A stretch of 16,235 nucleotides of DNA from Bordetella parapertussis. GTDB lineage: Bacteria > Pseudomonadota > Gammaproteobacteria > Burkholderiales > Burkholderiaceae_C. Position 1 is the stretch's first letter. The number at the start of each line of letters is the position of its first letter. This document shows, one piece after another, positions 15,138 to 16,235 of the stretch. The stretch is from contig CAMCTC010000101.1 in assembly GCA_945878355.1 (NCBI GenBank), forward strand, positions 1 to 16,235, in the 5' to 3' direction. Below the pieces are notes generated by a model. The model worked only from the letters and a program-made list of their open reading frames with translations. It searched no databases and was not told the origin of the DNA. Position numbers and translations under genes: made by a program.

Positions 15138-16235
15138 ATGCGAGACGCACCGTTCACCGATCTCAAAGTGCTCGACTTGTCGTGGGTCGTCGCCGGCCCG
15201 CTGATCGGACGGGTTCTGGCTGACTATGGCGCCACCGTCATCCGTGTCGAATCCTCCAAGCGTGTCGACACGGCGCGTGTGATGGGCCCTTTTCCGGGCG
15301 GCAAGTCCGATGTGCAGCAGTCGGCGCTGTTCGAGAACTGCAACGCTGGAAAATTGGGGCTGTCGCTCGACCTCTCCAACGAGCAGGGACGTGCTGTCGC
15401 ACGCGATCTCGTGCCGTGGGCCGACGTCGTTGTCGAGTCGTTCTCCCCGGGCCATATGAAGCGCTGGGGACTGGGCTACGAAACCCTGCAAGCGATCAAG
15501 CCCGACCTGATCATGGTGAGCACTTCGCTGATGGGGCAGACGGGTCCGTATGCATCGTTTGCTGGATTCGGCAACATCGGGGCGGCGTTGGCGGGGTTCC
15601 AACTGCTGGCCGGAGAACGCGACGCGATGCCGACAGGTCCGTTCGGCCCCTTCACTGACTTCATCGGACCACGTTTCGGGCTTTTGGCCTTGCTGGCGGC
15701 GCTTGATCAGCGGCGGCGCACAGGGCAAGGCTGCTGGCTCGATGTGTCACAAGCTGAAGCGGGCATGCAGTTGCTGGCGCCCCAGTTGGCTGACTTCTCG
15801 GCCAGCGGGACGATCGCGCTACCGGACGGCAACCGCGACCCCCACATGGCGCCGCATGGCGTGTTTGCGTGCCGCGCGACCGCTGGTGTGGCTGCGGAGG
15901 ATGCCTGGGTTGCGATTGCCGCCCGCAACGACCGCGACTGGCTTGCGCTGGCAAGCGCCATTGCCGGCTCCGAGCTCGCTTCAGACGTTCGCTTCGCCAC
16001 GCTCAGTCTGCGCCAGCAGGCAGAGGACGAGATCGAGAAACTCATTGCCGACTGGACAGCGCAACACACCCCGCATGAAGTACAGGCGCTGCTGCAAGCG
16101 CATGGCGTGCCTGCGCATGTGGCCAGCGCCAGTGCGGACATGGTGAGCGATCCACAACTGATGGCCCGACAGCACTTCGTCAGACTCGAGCATCCGCTGA
16201 TGGGCACGAGTCCGGTCGAGACTTCACGCTACCGG
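15138..16235 (+). CDS. Family III CoA-transferase (CaiB/BaiF type), C-terminus cut by window edge
   Basis: The frame is open from ATG 15138 to the end of the window (366 codons, no stop), so the last part of a roughly 390-430 aa protein is missing. Family features are FTDLKVLDLSWVVAGPLIGRVLADYGATVIRVE in its first 38 residues (two stretches around VLDLSW and ADYGATVIRVE), LFENCNAGKLGLSLDL, VVVESFSPGHMKRWG (97-111), STSLMGQTGPY (128-138), and PFTDFIGPR, where D174 occupies the catalytic Asp position, followed by RTGQGCWLDVSQ. It starts on the base right after the TGA of the upstream transferase-like gene, so the two are surely co-translated. The pair may form a two-subunit CoA-transferase, as known for benzylsuccinate and phthalate CoA-transferases. 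Substrate cannot be assigned. Confidence 0.92.
   Translation, partial: MRDAPFTDLKVLDLSWVVAGPLIGRVLADYGATVIRVESSKRVDTARVMGPFPGGKSDVQQSALFENCNAGKLGLSLDLSNEQGRAVARDLVPWADVVVESFSPGHMKRWGLGYETLQAIKPDLIMVSTSLMGQTGPYASFAGFGNIGAALAGFQLLAGERDAMPTGPFGPFTDFIGPRFGLLALLAALDQRRRTGQGCWLDVSQAEAGMQLLAPQLADFSASGTIALPDGNRDPHMAPHGVFACRATAGVAAEDAWVAIAARNDRDWLALASAIAGSELASDVRFATLSLRQQAEDEIEKLIADWTAQHTPHEVQALLQAHGVPAHVASASADMVSDPQLMARQHFVRLEHPLMGTSPVETSRYR

Noticed and set aside
13740..15728. A 662-codon minus-strand open frame
   Set aside because: It lies antisense to two CoA-transferase genes with clear family motifs. Its translation (rich in H, R, Q, G) is typical of the reverse complement of GC-rich coding DNA and matches no family.

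Overview
The window looks like a high-GC chromosomal accessory/catabolic region of a betaproteobacterium, probably Burkholderiales (Comamonadaceae-like). The reasons are three tripartite-tricarboxylate-transporter (TTT/Bug-family) solute receptors in 16 kb, several family III CoA-transferases, and uniformly high G+C with GC-rich third positions. The organism is inferred; no rRNA or tRNA is present to fix it.

Left part (1-4565). The first 52 bases are the minus-strand start of a probable cobalamin/siderophore-type substrate-binding protein cut by the window edge. Divergent from it is a plus-strand pair: a 767-aa type I sulfatase with a CTPAR formylglycine motif, and a TauD/TfdA-family 2-oxoglutarate dioxygenase. 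Together these suggest organosulfur (sulfate ester/sulfonate) scavenging. A minus-strand rsmH-like 16S rRNA methyltransferase with an N-terminal extension follows, outside any division/cell-wall cluster.

Middle (4666-12413). A plus-strand Bug receptor gene is frameshifted by a third copy of a 7-bp tandem unit (CCGCTGG x3, 4780-4800); two copies would restore a 327-aa protein. Facing it is a six-gene minus-strand cluster. In transcription order it encodes a muconolactone-isomerase-like small protein, a family III CoA-transferase, an AMP-forming acyl-CoA synthetase, a Tat-like Bug receptor, a phthalate-dioxygenase-type Rieske oxygenase, and a second Bug receptor. The likely theme is capture, CoA activation and oxygenation of an aromatic or cyclic organic acid. 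The substrate cannot be read from the sequence, and no ring-cleavage enzyme, oxygenase reductase, TTT membrane subunits or regulator are in the window.

Right part (12780-16235). A compact higBA toxin-antitoxin module follows. Its promoter (TTGACA-N17-GATACT) contains a perfect palindrome, and the predicted transcription start falls almost on the toxin ATG, suggesting leaderless translation of HigB. After a 344-bp gap with no recognisable gene, two family III CoA-transferase genes lie directly stop-to-start. The first lacks an Asp at the position of the usual catalytic nucleophile and the second has it, so a two-subunit enzyme is plausible. The second runs off the right edge.
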